Part shown: one piece after another, positions 11,657-23,778 of the stretch
Position numbering within the stretch: position 1 is the first letter of the stretch
Layout: the number at the start of each line of letters is the position of its first letter
NCBI GenBank assembly: GCA_958510825.1
Contig: OY294048.1
Coordinates: 17,005,589 to 17,069,588 of the forward strand
Origin: Brachypterus glaber
Lineage: Eukaryota; Arthropoda; Insecta; Coleoptera; Kateretidae
Length of the DNA stretch: 64,000 nucleotides
Reading direction: 5' to 3'
Program-made: the position numbers and the translations under genes
Notes under the pieces: model-generated
What the model was told of the DNA's origin: nothing
The model's input: only the letters and a program-made list of their open reading frames with translations
Database searches by the model: none

Positions 11657-12874
11657 GTAAATAAATTAAAAATACTGCTGCTAACAAAATAATACTTCCC
11701 CCTATAGTTATATAGGTTAATAAAATCTGTTTTAATTTTTTTAAGTATTTTAGAATAAAATCTAATTAAGAAAAAAAAAATAGATTTAATTTTTTTGAAA
11801 ATACTGGTGAGGTAAGCTTTTAAAAAATATTTGTACACTGACTTCCGTGATTTTCTATACACGGCAACGAACTGATAACTCTAGAATAGGCATTTCATTC
11901 TTAAAAACTGACAAAAACGTAGCCAACATACACATTCGTCTGTCTTACTCGCACAACTTTGTTCTAACAAAGACAACAATAACAGATACTGGTTATTGTT
12001 ATTGTTCAGGCCTAATACCTATACCTACTATTTGTTTGCAAACCAAACGAGATGTTGGCGATACTTTATATTAACGGTATGGGTATTCTAGAGAGAAAAG
12101 TTCTTTGATACACGGTGTATTTAAAATAGCATCAATAATTTTAAGGGGTGATTCTCAGGGCCGTCGAGAGTTTCTGAGGGGGTCGGATTATTTCTGCCCA
12201 CAAATATTTCTTGGGCAGAACGAACGACAAAAATAAATCGATCAACCGACCGATCGACCAAAATATCGACCGACCGATTCACCGACCGATTTATTTTGGT
12301 TTTGCTCGAAATTGATTTATATCGACATTTTATCGACAAACGTCATAAAACGAAAAAGCGCGCAAAATAATATTGACATTGCAAGAATATTCTTATACAA
12401 GGCTTTTTTTAAATTTTGAAAACATTAAAATGGGAAAGCAATACCTGGGACAAAAACTGAAGGAGCGCCTATGTGCAGCTTTCTATGCAGCGTTTTGATA
12501 AACTGCGCATGCGCTGACTGTTTTTCAATATGTTATTTTAAATAAAAAACATTTTTTTACAAAAACAAACAGACGCCAAACCAACATTAAACGTAAACCA
12601 AGGCCCCCTTATTAAAAAAAAAGTCCAAACCAAGAAAAAACAAAAACAAACTCCTGCATAGATAGTTGCATTTAGGCGATTGTAAAACTGAAAGTGTACC
12701 AGTCGATGTATAGTCTCGGTATTGCAATACATTGTCAAGATAGTCAGTCATATTTAACATTCTCTGCACTTTTATCACAAAGTTGTATTAAAATTCAGAT
12801 TAAAAACAAAATGGTAAAAATAAAAAAATTCTCACGATTTGACATTTGAAAATAAAACTTCATTGATATTTTAG
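11657..12874 (+). other. GALK2-like intron 1
   Basis: Bounded by gtaaat and ttttag. It holds a CGACCGAC-rich degenerate tandem segment (about 12234-12292) and otherwise AT-rich DNA. Open frames here (11617-11862, 11847-12074, 12121-12339, 12538-12778) are intronic shadows and show no family features. Confidence 0.8.
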
Positions 12875-13042
12875 GGTCAATCTAATTGGAGAACATATTG
12901 ACTATTGTGGATATGGAGTTTGTCCAATGGCTTTAGAACAGGATATTTTGCTGGCTGTTTCTACTGTTAAAGAAACATATATCCATTTGCATAATTTGGA
13001 CAAAAACTTTAACGATTTTTCCGGAGATATCAAGAAAATAGA
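12875..13042 (+). CDS. GALK2: GALK2-like N-acetylgalactosamine kinase, exon 2
   Basis: It starts after ttttag and ends before gtaagt. With the two bases carried from exon 1 it reads [20 protein letters not shown], the galactokinase signature and GHMP motif 1, then [13 protein letters not shown] and a less conserved stretch ending FSGDIKKIE. The G-E-H-I-D-Y core contributes to sugar binding in this family, and the cysteine after Y is typical of GALK2 rather than GALK1, which usually has T/N-D-Y-N. The exon is 168 bp, keeps the reading phase and contains no stops. Flanking introns are rich in repeats but the exon itself is clean. Confidence 0.93.
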
Positions 13043-13251
13043 GTAAGTTTACATAAGTTTGAATGAATATTTCTATGATGTGAACTGATAAAAATATAGT
13101 TCATATTTTGACACCTCTATCACTATTTTGTTTTACATGATAATATTCAAGTATGACAGTAAAAAAAAATGAAATAATAGGAGAACAGCTACAAAAAAAA
13201 ACTCTCCATAACTTTAGGAAAATTTTTGAAACCTAGGAGATTATTCAGTAT

Positions 13252-13525
13252 AATAGTAATAGTATTAGTAATAGTAATAGTAATAGTAATAGTAATAGTA
13301 ATAGTAATAGTAATAGTAATAGTAATAGTAATAGTAATAGTAATAGTAATAGTAATAGTAATAGTAATAGTAATAGTAATAGTAATAGTAATAGTAATAG
13401 TAATAGTAATAGTAATAGTAATAGTAATAGTAATAGTAATAGTAATAGTAATAGTAATAGTAATAGTAATAGTAATAGTAATAGTAATAGTAATAGTAAT
13501 AGTAATAGTAATAGTAATAGTAATA
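13252..13525. repeat. Hexanucleotide array (AGTAAT)n
   Basis: About 45 almost perfect AGTAAT units, with one early variant (agtatt) at the left edge. Because a 6-bp unit with no stop in several frames stays open, it generates long artificial open frames on both strands (alternating V-I on plus, T-I on minus); these are not genes. It lies wholly inside GALK2-like intron 2. Confidence 0.98.
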
Positions 13526-13628
13526 TAATAGCCTATGTTTCTGTGTTTATTTAAAAGTCCAAACGTTGATGACTCATAACTGAATTTATTCCGATTAATG
13601 GTCATGACAGCAGTTCAGCCATACTTTA

Positions 13629-13810
13629 CAGTGCTGTCCAAAACTCACCCGCCCACTCTTAACTTTTAAACCTGTGTGCACATTTTAAAAGTTAAAAATA
13701 TAAAATATTTTCAGAAAAATAGCTTGTTGTCTATAACATGTTCTTAATTTGAAATCGATATTTCAACTCGCTTTAAACTTAAGAGGAGGTGTGACTTTTA
13801 GACCGCACTG
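13629..13810. mobile_element. TA-flanked miniature inverted-repeat element (mariner-type)
   Basis: 182 bp between TA dinucleotides at 13627-13628 and 13811-13812. The ends are cagtgctgtccaaaactcac and, inverted from the right, cagtgcggtctaaaagtcac; the inverted similarity extends about 39 bp, to ttaagtttaaa. TA duplication and CAGTGC ends fit the Tc1/mariner superfamily. It encodes nothing. Confidence 0.8.
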
Positions 13811-14356
13811 TATATTTTATTTTATGATTTAAATTGTAGGTACATAAAGTAAATATAAAATATTACGTAAACAGTCAGTAAACTTAACGTATTATTATGA
13901 TTATTTTTTAACGTTTTTATCAACCAAAAAATTAATTTAAAAATATTTCTGACCAGGTGTTTATTTCTGTTAAATCATATTACAGTTATATTGGGAATTT
14001 TATACTGTAGAAAATTTTAGTGAGAATCGCTGTTTTTCAGTATTTCTCATTTACAACAAGATTTCATACCTAAAACTAATTAATAATTAAATATGGATAT
14101 TTATAATTATTGTTATTACTTTATTATTTATTATTTATCATAAAATACCACAAAATATTCTTTTTATAAAATGTAATGACAGTTTTTCTAGGATGACTTT
14201 TTAACGACTTCGACAGAACCATAATTTGCAATTTAAAAATGAACAAAAAGGTTTTAGTTTATCAATTGAGAATGTAATTTAATTAACCAAATCAAAGAAC
14301 ATGACTGTAAAAATATTAAGATATGTAATAAAACAATTTATATAATTTTGCGATGA

Positions 14357-14364
<8 letters not shown>

Positions 14365-14405
<41 letters not shown>
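14365..14405. repeat. AT dinucleotide microsatellite
   Basis: An uninterrupted run of about 20 AT units following a short poly-A stretch. Confidence 0.95.
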
Positions 14406-14409
<4 letters not shown>

Positions 14410-15860
14410 TAGGTTTGACATATTATAAATCGTTAAAAAATGATCTTCCGAATTACACATGATCCTTCGAATTATCGGGAAAAATTCCCAGTTTTCATTC
14501 AAATTTGCCGTCAAAGGAAATAATTACTCCAGGGGCATCGTAATTATTTCCAGACAGCAAATTTTCACGAAAGCAGCGAATTTTTTTCCGCATAATTCTC
14601 AGCCTCTTGTGTAATTATATATGATACGTTTATGTATAATAGAAATAGAAAAAACTTTATAGTGCATACTTGTTCCTTCAGATCTGCTCATAATATAATT
14701 ATTACGAGTTTTCCTAGCCATTGAAGAAAGCTTTAGCATAGAGAGATATAATTCCTCTATATGAGTCTAATAGTTATAATCAACACGATATAAGTAGGTT
14801 ATTTCCACTTCCGTAATTTAATTTGTTTATCTCTAATTTTTAGTTTTAGTTTTTATATTTACTTAAAGATTACTATAATCTTGTTATCATACAGTTACAT
14901 ATTATAAAGTATAATATATACTCCTCACAACTTTACAGCGCAGCAAAAGAGGATCAAAACATTTTGATTATTCGTTATAGATAGATAGACCTAACTTTAT
15001 AGTTCTTAAGATATAAAATCCATAACAGTATTTGTACAATATAAATATATAAAGTGCAATGTAGTCAACAATGGCAATAGAAATATGAACAGAATAAAAG
15101 TAAAAAAAGTATTAATGTTAAAAACAAAAATATCTAACTTTAGTCTCCCATAGTGGAGACTCTTTTGAGGACACTGATTTCATTCAATAAATGTTATACG
15201 AAAAAAAAAAATTATGTGAGCTAAAATGATTTTTAATTTTTCTTTGTACAATTAAGAATAAACTTATAACAAAAAGCAGCTAACCTTACATTTTAAACCA
15301 AAAAAAAGAAAACAAGCAACAACTAATTGGTGTCTAAACACGGTAATTTTATCTATAACTGACTTGCAAAGATTAAGAAATCAGCTCATAATAAAGATGT
15401 CGAAAATGGTTGTACCTACCGGTAGAATCAAGAATTGTTCCCCGTGAGATAGCTCTAACTATAATAGCTGGAAGTAATTATGCCGTCCTAAAAATAGGAC
15501 GCTGGGCGCTAATGGGTTAACGATTTTGCTGAAATTTTGTACGTTAATGCCAAATTGCAAACATAATATGTCATTATTGGTTTTTCCCGGAAAATCCCAT
15601 AAGGGTGTTAGTTTTTTTTGCAATTTTGCTTTAAAATTTCGAGTTACTTTCATAATCACTGAAAATAAATGCAGGCTGATAAGAAAATAACAACAAAATC
15701 AAAATTTTGGTGTCGCTTAAAATTAAGCGAGGTAGAATCGTACCGCTTTAAGTTTAATTTTCAAACTTTTTATTTTTTATGATTTATTTTTATTTTATTA
15801 AACTGTTAAATATAAAGTATTGTTTTGAGGCGATAATATTTTTTTCTTTTTTTTTTCTAG

Positions 15861-16062
15861 GATATCTGTTGGCGATAGCGCTCCAATGTGGCACCAATAT
15901 TTCCTGTGCGGCGTTAAAGGCGTTCTCGAAGTACTGCCAAAAGACATTGCTATCAAGGGGATCCAGGTGGCTGTTAGTGGATGCATCCCGCAGAGCGCTG
16001 GCCTGTCCAGCAGCAGCGCTCTTGTTAGTGCTGCAGCTTTGGCCACCAGTCGAGCTTTTAAG
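15861..16062 (+). CDS. GALK2: GALK2-like N-acetylgalactosamine kinase, exon 3
   Basis: It follows a pyrimidine-rich acceptor (tttttctag) and ends TTT AAG|gtgagt in phase 0. The product runs EISVGDSAPMWHQYFLCGVK, then GVLEVLPKD, then GCIPQSAGLSSSSALVSAAA and ends SRAFK. MWHQYFLCGVKG matches the W-x-N/Q-Y-F-L-C-G block of GALK2, and GLSSSSALV is GHMP motif 2, the ATP phosphate-binding loop. The three exons total 501 bp or 167 codons, against roughly 450 residues in the family. The magnesium/catalytic aspartate segment (GGGMDQ type) and the C-terminal GHMP motif 3 are therefore not in the identified exons. Confidence 0.93.
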
Positions 16063-16261
16063 GTGAGTTGATATTCATCCAATAAGTATAATTACTAACC
16101 CAAGCAACACAATGCAACGTTTCTATCCATCATCATAAATCGGGGCGCACCGGGTCAGAGCTAGCGCTCTCTTGCCCTTTATTAAATTTTCTATTTTTTT
16201 TTCTTGGGTATAATGATGTCTTGGGTATAATGAACGTTTAAAAAATACAGCCATACAAGAA
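16063..16261 (+). other. Start of GALK2-like intron 3
   Basis: It opens with a consensus donor gtgagt. No further GALK2 exon was recognised to the right in the window, so this intron would be at least 48 kb unless a diverged exon was missed. Confidence 0.6.
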
Positions 16262-16762
16262 AAAATTAAAAAAATGATTCGGAGACTATCCAATTGTTTT
16301 TGGAGATAACCTCAAAATAGTTATAATTTACTCGAAAATAACGTTTTCAAAGTTATCTCCAAAACTAATCGGATGGATGCTATTTTGACCTCAAATTCGG
16401 ATTCAGACCCTCAAAATACATAGGACTACAATAGTCTCCAAAAAAAATCTTGACCTTGTAGCCACACATGTGTGGCCACAAAAAAAAAGTCCAAGAAAAT
16501 TTTCTGAGACTATTGTATTCCTATGTATTTTGAGGCACTGACGCCGAATTTGAGTTCAAAATAGCACCTCATCCGGTAAATATTAGACATAACCTCGAAA
16601 AACGTTATTATCATTCTCGAAAATAACGTTTTTTGAGGTTATCTCCAAAACTAATCGGATAAGGTTCTATTTTGACCTCAAATTCAGATTCACCGCCTTA
16701 AAAACATAAAAATATAATGGTCTCCGAAACAATCTTTGACATTTTTTTGTGTGGCTGTGTAA
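16262..16762. mobile_element. Compound inverted-repeat element of the CACAG-end class
   Basis: The right end reads ttttttgtgtggctgtg (CACAGCCACACAAAAAA inward). An internal junction near 16460-16490 (cacacatgtgtggccacaaa) carries the same end motif in both orientations. Units containing tatgtattttgaggc, then cgaattt, then gagttcaaaatag occur on both strands, and ttatctccaaaactaatcgg appears twice directly (about 16355 and 16641) and once inverted. The structure looks like two neighbouring or nested inverted-repeat units. It has no coding capacity. Confidence 0.7.
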
Positions 16763-16871
16763 TCTTCAGAATGTCTGCTTCACTAACATTTTTTTATGGT
16801 TTAATAAACTTATATATATACTCACATTAAGTATCTATTATTATTATTATTATTTATTTATTATTATTTTC

Positions 16872-17290
16872 TTAATCAGCGTGCAGAGTTGACTCTTGGT
16901 ACTGAGGAGTGCCAGCAGCCCGAAACTGTCAGTCTACCAATATCACTCTGTACGATGATTAGAAAATAGATTGATGGAATAATAAATTAATATTTTTATA
17001 ATTTTGTTTAAAATTAAAATTTTCTGTCCTTACTAATTTTACGTCTAACCACCCGTTAGTGGTACTATGTGCTTGAGACACACAAGTTGTCTACATCTAG
17101 AAATAGATGGCGCACAAGTCTACATCAATCTAATGGCTATATTCCTTTTGCGAGTAAAGTCTAAAAACGTTTCCTTAATCAGCGTGCAGAGTTGACTCTT
17201 GGTACTGAAGAGGGCCAGAAGCCCGAAACTGTCAGTCTACCAATATTACTCTGTACGATGATTAGAAAATAGATTGATGGAATAATAAAA
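16872..17290 (+). repeat. Direct pair of a ~110-bp dispersed repeat
   Basis: Segments 16872-16982 and 17175-17285 are almost identical, running from ttaatcagcgtgcagagttg through ttggtactga and cgaaactgtcagtctacc to tagaaaatagattgatgg. A diverged inverse copy lies at about 38695-38790. No terminal repeats or coding sequence are seen in the unit. Confidence 0.85.
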
Positions 17291-17480
17291 TAAGTATATT
17301 ATATACAATATACCGTAAATATAACATTATAAGCTTGCGCACATGACGGCACATTAAGACACATCCAGAGACTTTGGATGTGCCCTTAATCATTAGTGCA
17401 AAGAGAAGAGATCATCCTTTTTTGTGTGTATTACAAAATTTAGTTATTCCACCATATCTTCGAAACATCTTATTAGATAC

Positions 17481-18560
17481 AAAAACCTTCGTTTCAGTGT
17501 TTTTAAATGAGAATTTAAAGTACCTTGTATTCTGTAGAGTATGAATCGAATATGTAAATTTAACATTAGTATTAGTATACCAGGTAAGACAGAATTCACT
17601 AGGCAAAACTGTAACTAAAATTTTACTTATTTACTTGTCCTAAATAAACATACTTACCGTCAACTGAGGTTAAATAAATCACTGAAGTTAATAACGTTCG
17701 TTTTAGTGTTTTTAAATGAGAATTTAAAGTACCTTGTATTCTGTAGAGTATGAATCAAAGATGTAAATTTAACATTAGCATTAGTATAATAGGGGAGAGA
17801 TGGAATACCCTAGCCAAAACTGTAACTAAAATTTTATTTATTTTGTATTTTATTATTTGTCCTAAATAACATACATACCGTCAACTGGGGTTAGGTAAAT
17901 CACTGGGGTTAAAAACCTTCGTTTCAGTGTTTTTAAATGAGACTTTAAAGTTCCTTGTATTCTGTAGAGTATAAATCGAAGAAGTTAATTTAACATTAGT
18001 ATTAGTATGCTAGGGAAGAGATGGAATACACCGGCCAAAACTGTAACTAAAATTTTACTTATTTACTTGTCCTAAATAAACATACACACCGTCAACTGGG
18101 GTTAAGTAAATCACTGGGGTTAAAAACCTTCGTTTCAGTGTTTTTTAATGAGACTTTAAAGTTCCTTATATTCTGTAGAGTATAAATCGAAGAAGTAAAT
18201 TTAACATTAGTATTAGTATTCTAGGGAAGAGATGGAATACACTAGCCAAAACTCTAACTAAAATTTTACTTATTTACTTGTCCTAAATAAACGTACATAC
18301 CGTCAACTGGGGTTAAGTAAATCACTGGGGTTAAAAACCTTCGTTTAAGGTTTTTAAATGAGACTTTATAGTTCCTTATATTCTGTATAAATCGTATAAA
18401 TCGAAGAAGTAAATTTAACATTAGTATTAGTATGCTAGGGAAGAGATGGAATACACTATCCAAAACTTTAACTAAAATTTTACTTATTTACTTGTCCTAA
18501 ATAAACGTACACACCGTCAACTGGGGTTAAGTAAATCACTGGGGTTAACTGAATCATGGG
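17481..18560. repeat. Tandem array of five ~210-bp units
   Basis: Units begin near 17481, 17691, 17911, 18122 and 18333, each opening with aaaaccttcgtttcagtg. They continue through ttctgtagagtatgaatc and atttaacattagtattagta and close with ccgtcaactggggttaagta followed by aatcactggggtt. Unit lengths are 210-220 bp; later units are more alike, and the second carries a local expansion. This is satellite-like. Open frames crossing it (17412-17606, 18266-18463) are fortuitous. Confidence 0.95.
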
Positions 18561-20441
18561 TTAAAGTAAATCAAAGGTTCCAATTCCAATTCCAATAATG
18601 GTATTTTCCATAGGATAGTTTGCCAGCTCAATCTAATATAATTTTCGACCTACGAAAAACCGCCTCACTCTGTAGTGATGTTTGCGCAGACGCCAACTTA
18701 TAAAAAAATTATCTTTAAAATTTATAAAAAAATTGACTGTGTAACAGTTCTACGTTAAAATTTAACATTACAAAATAAATATACATAAATATTCACGATT
18801 CACTTAAAACTTTACTATTAAAGTAATATATTTACGAAACAACATAAAATAAATCAAGTCCTGTGCATATCTACTATAGCAAGGCTGATGTAGGAATAAA
18901 TCCGCCTAAGTAGCCACATCCGTCTCTTACAAAGAATACGCTGCGACTGTAAATCAAAGGTTCGTTCACCCAAATTTCTCGCGCAGGTATGCAACAGCGT
19001 ATGAGAATTATTTTTGCGAATGGTCAAAACTAAAGCTGCAGGCTCGAAGCTAATGTACCATGCGGCCAGACGAATACGGAAAGTACATATTTCGTTCGAG
19101 TGGGAAGTAGCGTTGCGATGAGTTTTGTGCACTATTTTCCCTACGACCACCTATACATTACTCGACATTTTGTATGCAAAAAGAAAATGTGACTACAGTA
19201 CTGTCCACCTTAGTTAAAACGTCGAATAAGTGGCCGATTTCCCTGACTTCCCTGTTTTCCCTGACTTGTAGGAACCTTGAAGAATAGATAAATATGGCAT
19301 AGAACAACCGGTATATACAGATTATCCGGAAATTACAAAAATGTTAGTTGGGACGTTTTAACTAAGGAGGGCAGAATAATTCGAGAACACTTTGAGCTAA
19401 AGACTTTAAATTTGGAAAGTAGGTTCTTTGTCCATTATTTTTAGTAACAATTAGAGGCAAGTAAGGGATTCAAATGAGTTTAAAACGATCTCTTTTATTA
19501 TCTTTTATTTTTTATCTTTTTTTTTATTCTATACTATTATAGAGGAAAATATTATTTTGTTAATAGCAATGTTTTTAATTTTTGTATAATCCACCCTTAA
19601 TTCTTGGAATATTTAGTATTTAGTAACCAATCTCCCCTATTTGATTTTCCTTTTTTGTTTCGAATTTTTTTTGTCCTATCGGTTGTACATATCCCAAATG
19701 CAGTGGAAAAACGAAAAAACTGTCTGTGTCCCGAAAGGAGTCAATGTATATGATATGCAAATTTCAGTTCGTTCTCCCAAATGCATTTTGCCAGTCGATG
19801 TCTGTTGCATTTTAAACAAGTCCTAAAAGGATTTTTTACATCGGCACTTACTACTACTAAGAGTGCTGATGTTTTGAAATCATCACCGACAAGTCAACAT
19901 TTTTGATCTTGTATTTTCACTTTTCTCGATGTATTACACCTTCTTGAGTCTAAATCAGTAAAAAAAATTGCGTCCGTCTGTTTGTCTGTCTGTAAAATCG
20001 ATCTTCATTTCTAGAAAAGATATCGACAAGCAGTTTTTACATATTGTTTTGGTTATAATTAATTATAATTATTACTGGACTTGATTAATTTAGAACCCAT
20101 ATAAAAGATTTTTTTAATCTTAAAAAATGTCGTAATTATTTTTATCCAACACATCAATATAAAGACTTTACTGTCGTCGATTTACCTAAGGAAATTTACA
20201 TTTTATTCATTGTTTATAAATTGTCTCACGTCTCCCCTAGCAACGTGAGGTAATATTTTTACCCCGCTCTTTTAGAAAAGGCAGTTTTTTCATAAAATAC
20301 TTAGAATTTAGGGATTGAGGTATGTGCCTCTATTCCGGTATCCCATTTAATTGATCTTACAGCCAACCGGCTAAATGAACAGCAACAATGTTGATATTTT
20401 AAAGCAATAAACTTTAACATAAAATTGAAATTTCTTAAATT
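18561..20441. other. Non-coding DNA with a miniature element and a CTGTCTGT-type patch
   Basis: A 174-bp inverted-repeat unit occupies 19201-19374: the left end is ctgtccaccttagttaaaac and the right end mirrors it as gttttaactaaggagggcag. Around 19968-20002 there is a gtccgtctgtttgtctgtctg patch of the kind repeated at 45270 and 45560. The open frames at 18854-19150 and 19641-19826 show no recognisable domains and are not called as genes. Confidence 0.5.
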
Positions 20442-22290
20442 ATAATTTTTGATAATTACCAAAAATTTTATACTCGCTTGCGTATTTTGCTTTTGATTTT
20501 TTATTTATTTATTTATTTATTTATTTATTCAAAAACTCACACAGGTTTCCCCAATTACAGAGTTTGTTATGTTAAGTAAATTATTAACAATATCAGTGAT
20601 CATTACCAGCAGGTGCAGCAAAAAAGTTTTTTATTTTGCAAATAGAAGTATTTAAAATATCGACCCTAGAGCAAATACTATTATAGTAATTGCACATAAG
20701 AATCACAGGTGAAAACAGATAAACATTAGTTCTGGACGTTCTAACATAAAAAAATGGAGAGATTCTAGCAGAAATTCTGGGCACGTTTATTTGCAATAAG
20801 TTTAATAGCTCTATACAGTCAATCTTATTATTGATCAATTTATACAAAAATATAATTGATGCTTGTTGGGTGGTATACTATTTAAAGTAGCCTTTTCTTC
20901 TTTTTATAATGTCCTCAGGTACAAAAACACTATTTTCATCCAATTTTAATTTGAAATATTGATTTTAAACTGTCAAGCTTGCAGTTGTTTTTTTTTTGTA
21001 CCGTAGCCGCCTACTGTTTCAGCGGCCATAATGAAAAAAAAAACATTGTGTGTACATAAAAAAGCATATTAAAGATCGCATTTTTTTATGATTACAAATG
21101 TATTGGATAAAATTTTGTATGGCACACGTGGGTAATTAGATATTGTCCACTCAAGAATATTGTCAAATATTCTCTCGTGGATAATATTATACTTTACTCA
21201 CTAGTATCATAAATAACTGTTTTCCTACAACATTGTTTTTGAGATATTGGTGTTTAAAGCAGTAAAATATTTTTTCACGACCAAGACTAAAACCTAATTT
21301 TACTCTTTCATTTTCGGGACAACTTGTCGTTTTTCTCCCTAGGGAATAAAAATCACGGCAACCTTGATAATATTAAAATATTATACTTACTATGTGCTTT
21401 GCTGGTTCAAAAATTAGGTTTGGTGGTGTATTGTAATAAATTAGCGATTCAAACCAATTTATTTGATTTTAACAAAGAAAACCTTTAAAATTAGCATTGT
21501 TATAACAATTTATACATAACTTAAAATTTATCATCTTCGTCCATTTTTTTGAAGTTTGTGTCAACCATATTAAAAATCAATTGAAATCGCGATAGCCATG
21601 AAACTGACTTTTCGCAATTTACAGGTATCTTGATTAAATTACGAAAATAAAACAACCGATTTTAGACGCGTGGTTTTTAATTTTTATTTTATCTACCTAC
21701 CTAAATTATGTTTGGTCCTGCAAAAAATAGTGTATATACCTCAGGACTAAACTTGGCTGTTTTAGTCCCTTGCATTTCTGTTTTCCTCGCTCGCTATGCT
21801 CGCTCAGGAAACACTAATGCAGCGGGACTAAAACAGCCAGTTTAGTCCCTTGGTATATAAATAACTATTGTTAGCATACTCACTTATTTATTATCCAATT
21901 TCAAAAAACAATTCGAAAATTTCGAGTCGAAATAGTGCTGATGTTTTGATAAGATGCAACTGTTCATCTAATTTCAGGATATTTTTCCCATTATCGAAAT
22001 TGACTGGTTGGCTGTCACGAATGATTTATTTTTAAATTTCAGGTCATCAATATTAGAATGATTTTACTGAAATGAAGTCTAAAAGAAAAATCTTTGCGCC
22101 TGCAAAAAAATGTTATGTTTTGTATTGCATATGGCTGATTTTAAAAAACAAGCCGTGAAGATACACTGTAAAAACTAAACTAAGTATTTAGTTACAAATG
22201 GATAGGAAACCGGAAGTTATTATCAAAAAAAAAAAGATTTTCAAAATCGTCAAAAATTACCCTAAATTTTTTATTATGTATACAAAAGTT
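20442..22290. repeat. ~1.49-kb tandem unit, copy 1 (with LINE insertion)
   Basis: It starts at the phrase ataatttttgataattacc and runs to the same phrase at 22291. It includes tactcgcttgcgtattttgc, tagccgcctactgtttcagc, an inverted-repeat core around 21740-21862 (ggactaaac...tttagtccc enclosing cctcgctcgctatgctcgct) and the closing tggataggaaaccggaag. It is about 360 bp longer than copy 2 because a LINE fragment interrupts it at 20501-20875. No coding capacity is conserved between copies. Confidence 0.9.
20501..20875 (-). pseudogene. 5'-truncated jockey-like LINE 3' end
   Basis: On the minus strand a frame (20593-20847) ends the protein with ...LLQINVPRISARISPFFYVR, then TSRTNVYLFSPVILMCNYYN and DILNTS, followed by a short 3' region and a (TTTA)n tail at the left edge. 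The N-V-P-x(4)-R, RTN, SP and YN landmarks are those of the extreme C terminus of many insect jockey-type RT proteins. Only about 85 residues remain, so it is a dead-on-arrival copy. Copies 2 and 3 of the surrounding tandem unit lack it. Confidence 0.75.
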
Positions 22291-23778
22291 ATAATTTTTG
22301 ATAATTATCGAAAAATTTATACTCGCTTGCGTATTTTGCTTTTGATTTGAGTGGAATAGTATTTAAAGTAGCCTTTTCTTCTTTTAGGATGTCCTCAGGG
22401 ACTAAAACACTATTTTCATCCAATTTTAATTTGAAATCTACGCCACGCGGTAAAATAAATCTTGATTTAAAGTGTCAAACTTGCAATTGTTTTTTTTTTA
22501 CCGTAGCCGCCTACTGTTTCAGCGGCCATAATGAAAAAAAAAACATTGTGTGTACATAAAAAAGCATTATTAAAAATCGCATATTCTTATGATTACAAAT
22601 GTCTTGGATAAAATTTTGTATGGTACACGTGGGTAATTAGATATTGTCCACTCAAGAATATTGTCAAATATTCTCTCGTGGATAATATTATACTTTACTC
22701 ACTAGTATCATAAATAACTGTTTTCCTACAACATTGTTTTTGAGATATTGGTGTTTAAAGCAGTAAAATATTTTTTCACGACCAAGACTAAAACCTAATT
22801 TTACGCTTTCATTTTCGGGACAACTTGCCGTTTTTCTCCCTAGGGAATAAAAATCACGGCAACCTTGATAATATTAAAATATTATACTTACTATGTGCTT
22901 TGCTGGTTCAAAAATTAGGTTTGGTGGTGTATTGTAATAAATTAGCGATTCAAACCAATTTATTTGATTTTAACAAAGAAAACCTTTAAAAATAGCATTG
23001 TTATAACAATTTATACATAACTTAAAATTTATCATCTTCTTCCATTTTTTTGACGTTTGTGTCAACCATATTAAAAATCAATTGAAATCGCGATAGCCAT
23101 GAAACTGACTTTTCGCAATTTACAGGTATCTTGATTAAATTACGAAAATAAAACAACCGATTTTAGACGCGTGGTTTTTAATTTTAATTTTATCTTCCTA
23201 CCTAAATTATGTTTGGTCCTGCAAAAAATAGTGTATATACCTCAGGACTAAACTTGTCTTGCATTTCTGTTTTCCTCGCTCGCTACGCTCGCTCAGGAAA
23301 CACTAATGCAGCGGGACTAAAACAGCCAGTTTAGTCTTTTGGTATATAAATAACTATTGTTAGCATACTCACTTATTTATTATCCAATTTCAAAAAACAA
23401 CTCGAAAATTTCGAGTCGAAATAGGGCTGATGTTTTGATAAGATGCAACTGTTCATCTAATTTCAGGATATTTTTCCCATTATCGAAATTGACTGGTTGA
23501 CTGTCACGAATGATTTATTTTTAAATTTCAGCTCATCAATATTAGAATGATTTTACTGAAATGAAGTCTAAAAGAGAAATCTTTGAGCCTGCAAAAAAAT
23601 GTTATGTTTTGTATTGCATAAGGCTGATTTTAAAAAACAAGCCGTGAAGATACACTGTAAAAACTAAACTAAGTATTTAGTTACAAATGGATAGGAAACC
23701 GGAAGTTATTATCAAAAAAAAAAGATTTTCAAAATCGTCAAAAAATACCCTAAATTTTTTATTATGTATACAAAAATT
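22291..23778. repeat. ~1.49-kb tandem unit, copy 2
   Basis: 1488 bp from one ataatttttgataattatc to the next. It matches copy 1 nearly base for base outside the LINE insertion and a few short deletions; for example, copy 2 lacks the ggctgttttagtccct stretch before tgcatttctg. It contains an extra stretch (aaatctacgccacgcggtaa) missing from copy 1 but present in copy 3. Confidence 0.95.

Larger units (their letters stand above)
13043..15860 (+). other. GALK2-like intron 2
   Basis: Bounded by gtaagt and tttctag after a long pyrimidine tract. It contains the hexamer array (13252-13525), a TA-flanked miniature element (13629-13810), an AT dinucleotide run (14365-14405) and, near 15483-15520, a solitary end resembling piggyBac-type ends (gggcgctaatgggttaa). 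The rest is featureless AT-rich DNA. Confidence 0.85.

Noticed and set aside
13189..13605. 138-codon T-I repeat protein on the minus strand and 100-codon V-I repeat protein on the plus strand
   Set aside because: Both are pure translations of the AGTAAT hexamer array inside an intron.
15779..16082. Open frames in other phases and on the minus strand over GALK2 exon 3
   Set aside because: Shadows; the frame carrying WHQYFLCGVKG and GLSSSSALV fits the splice sites and the protein family.
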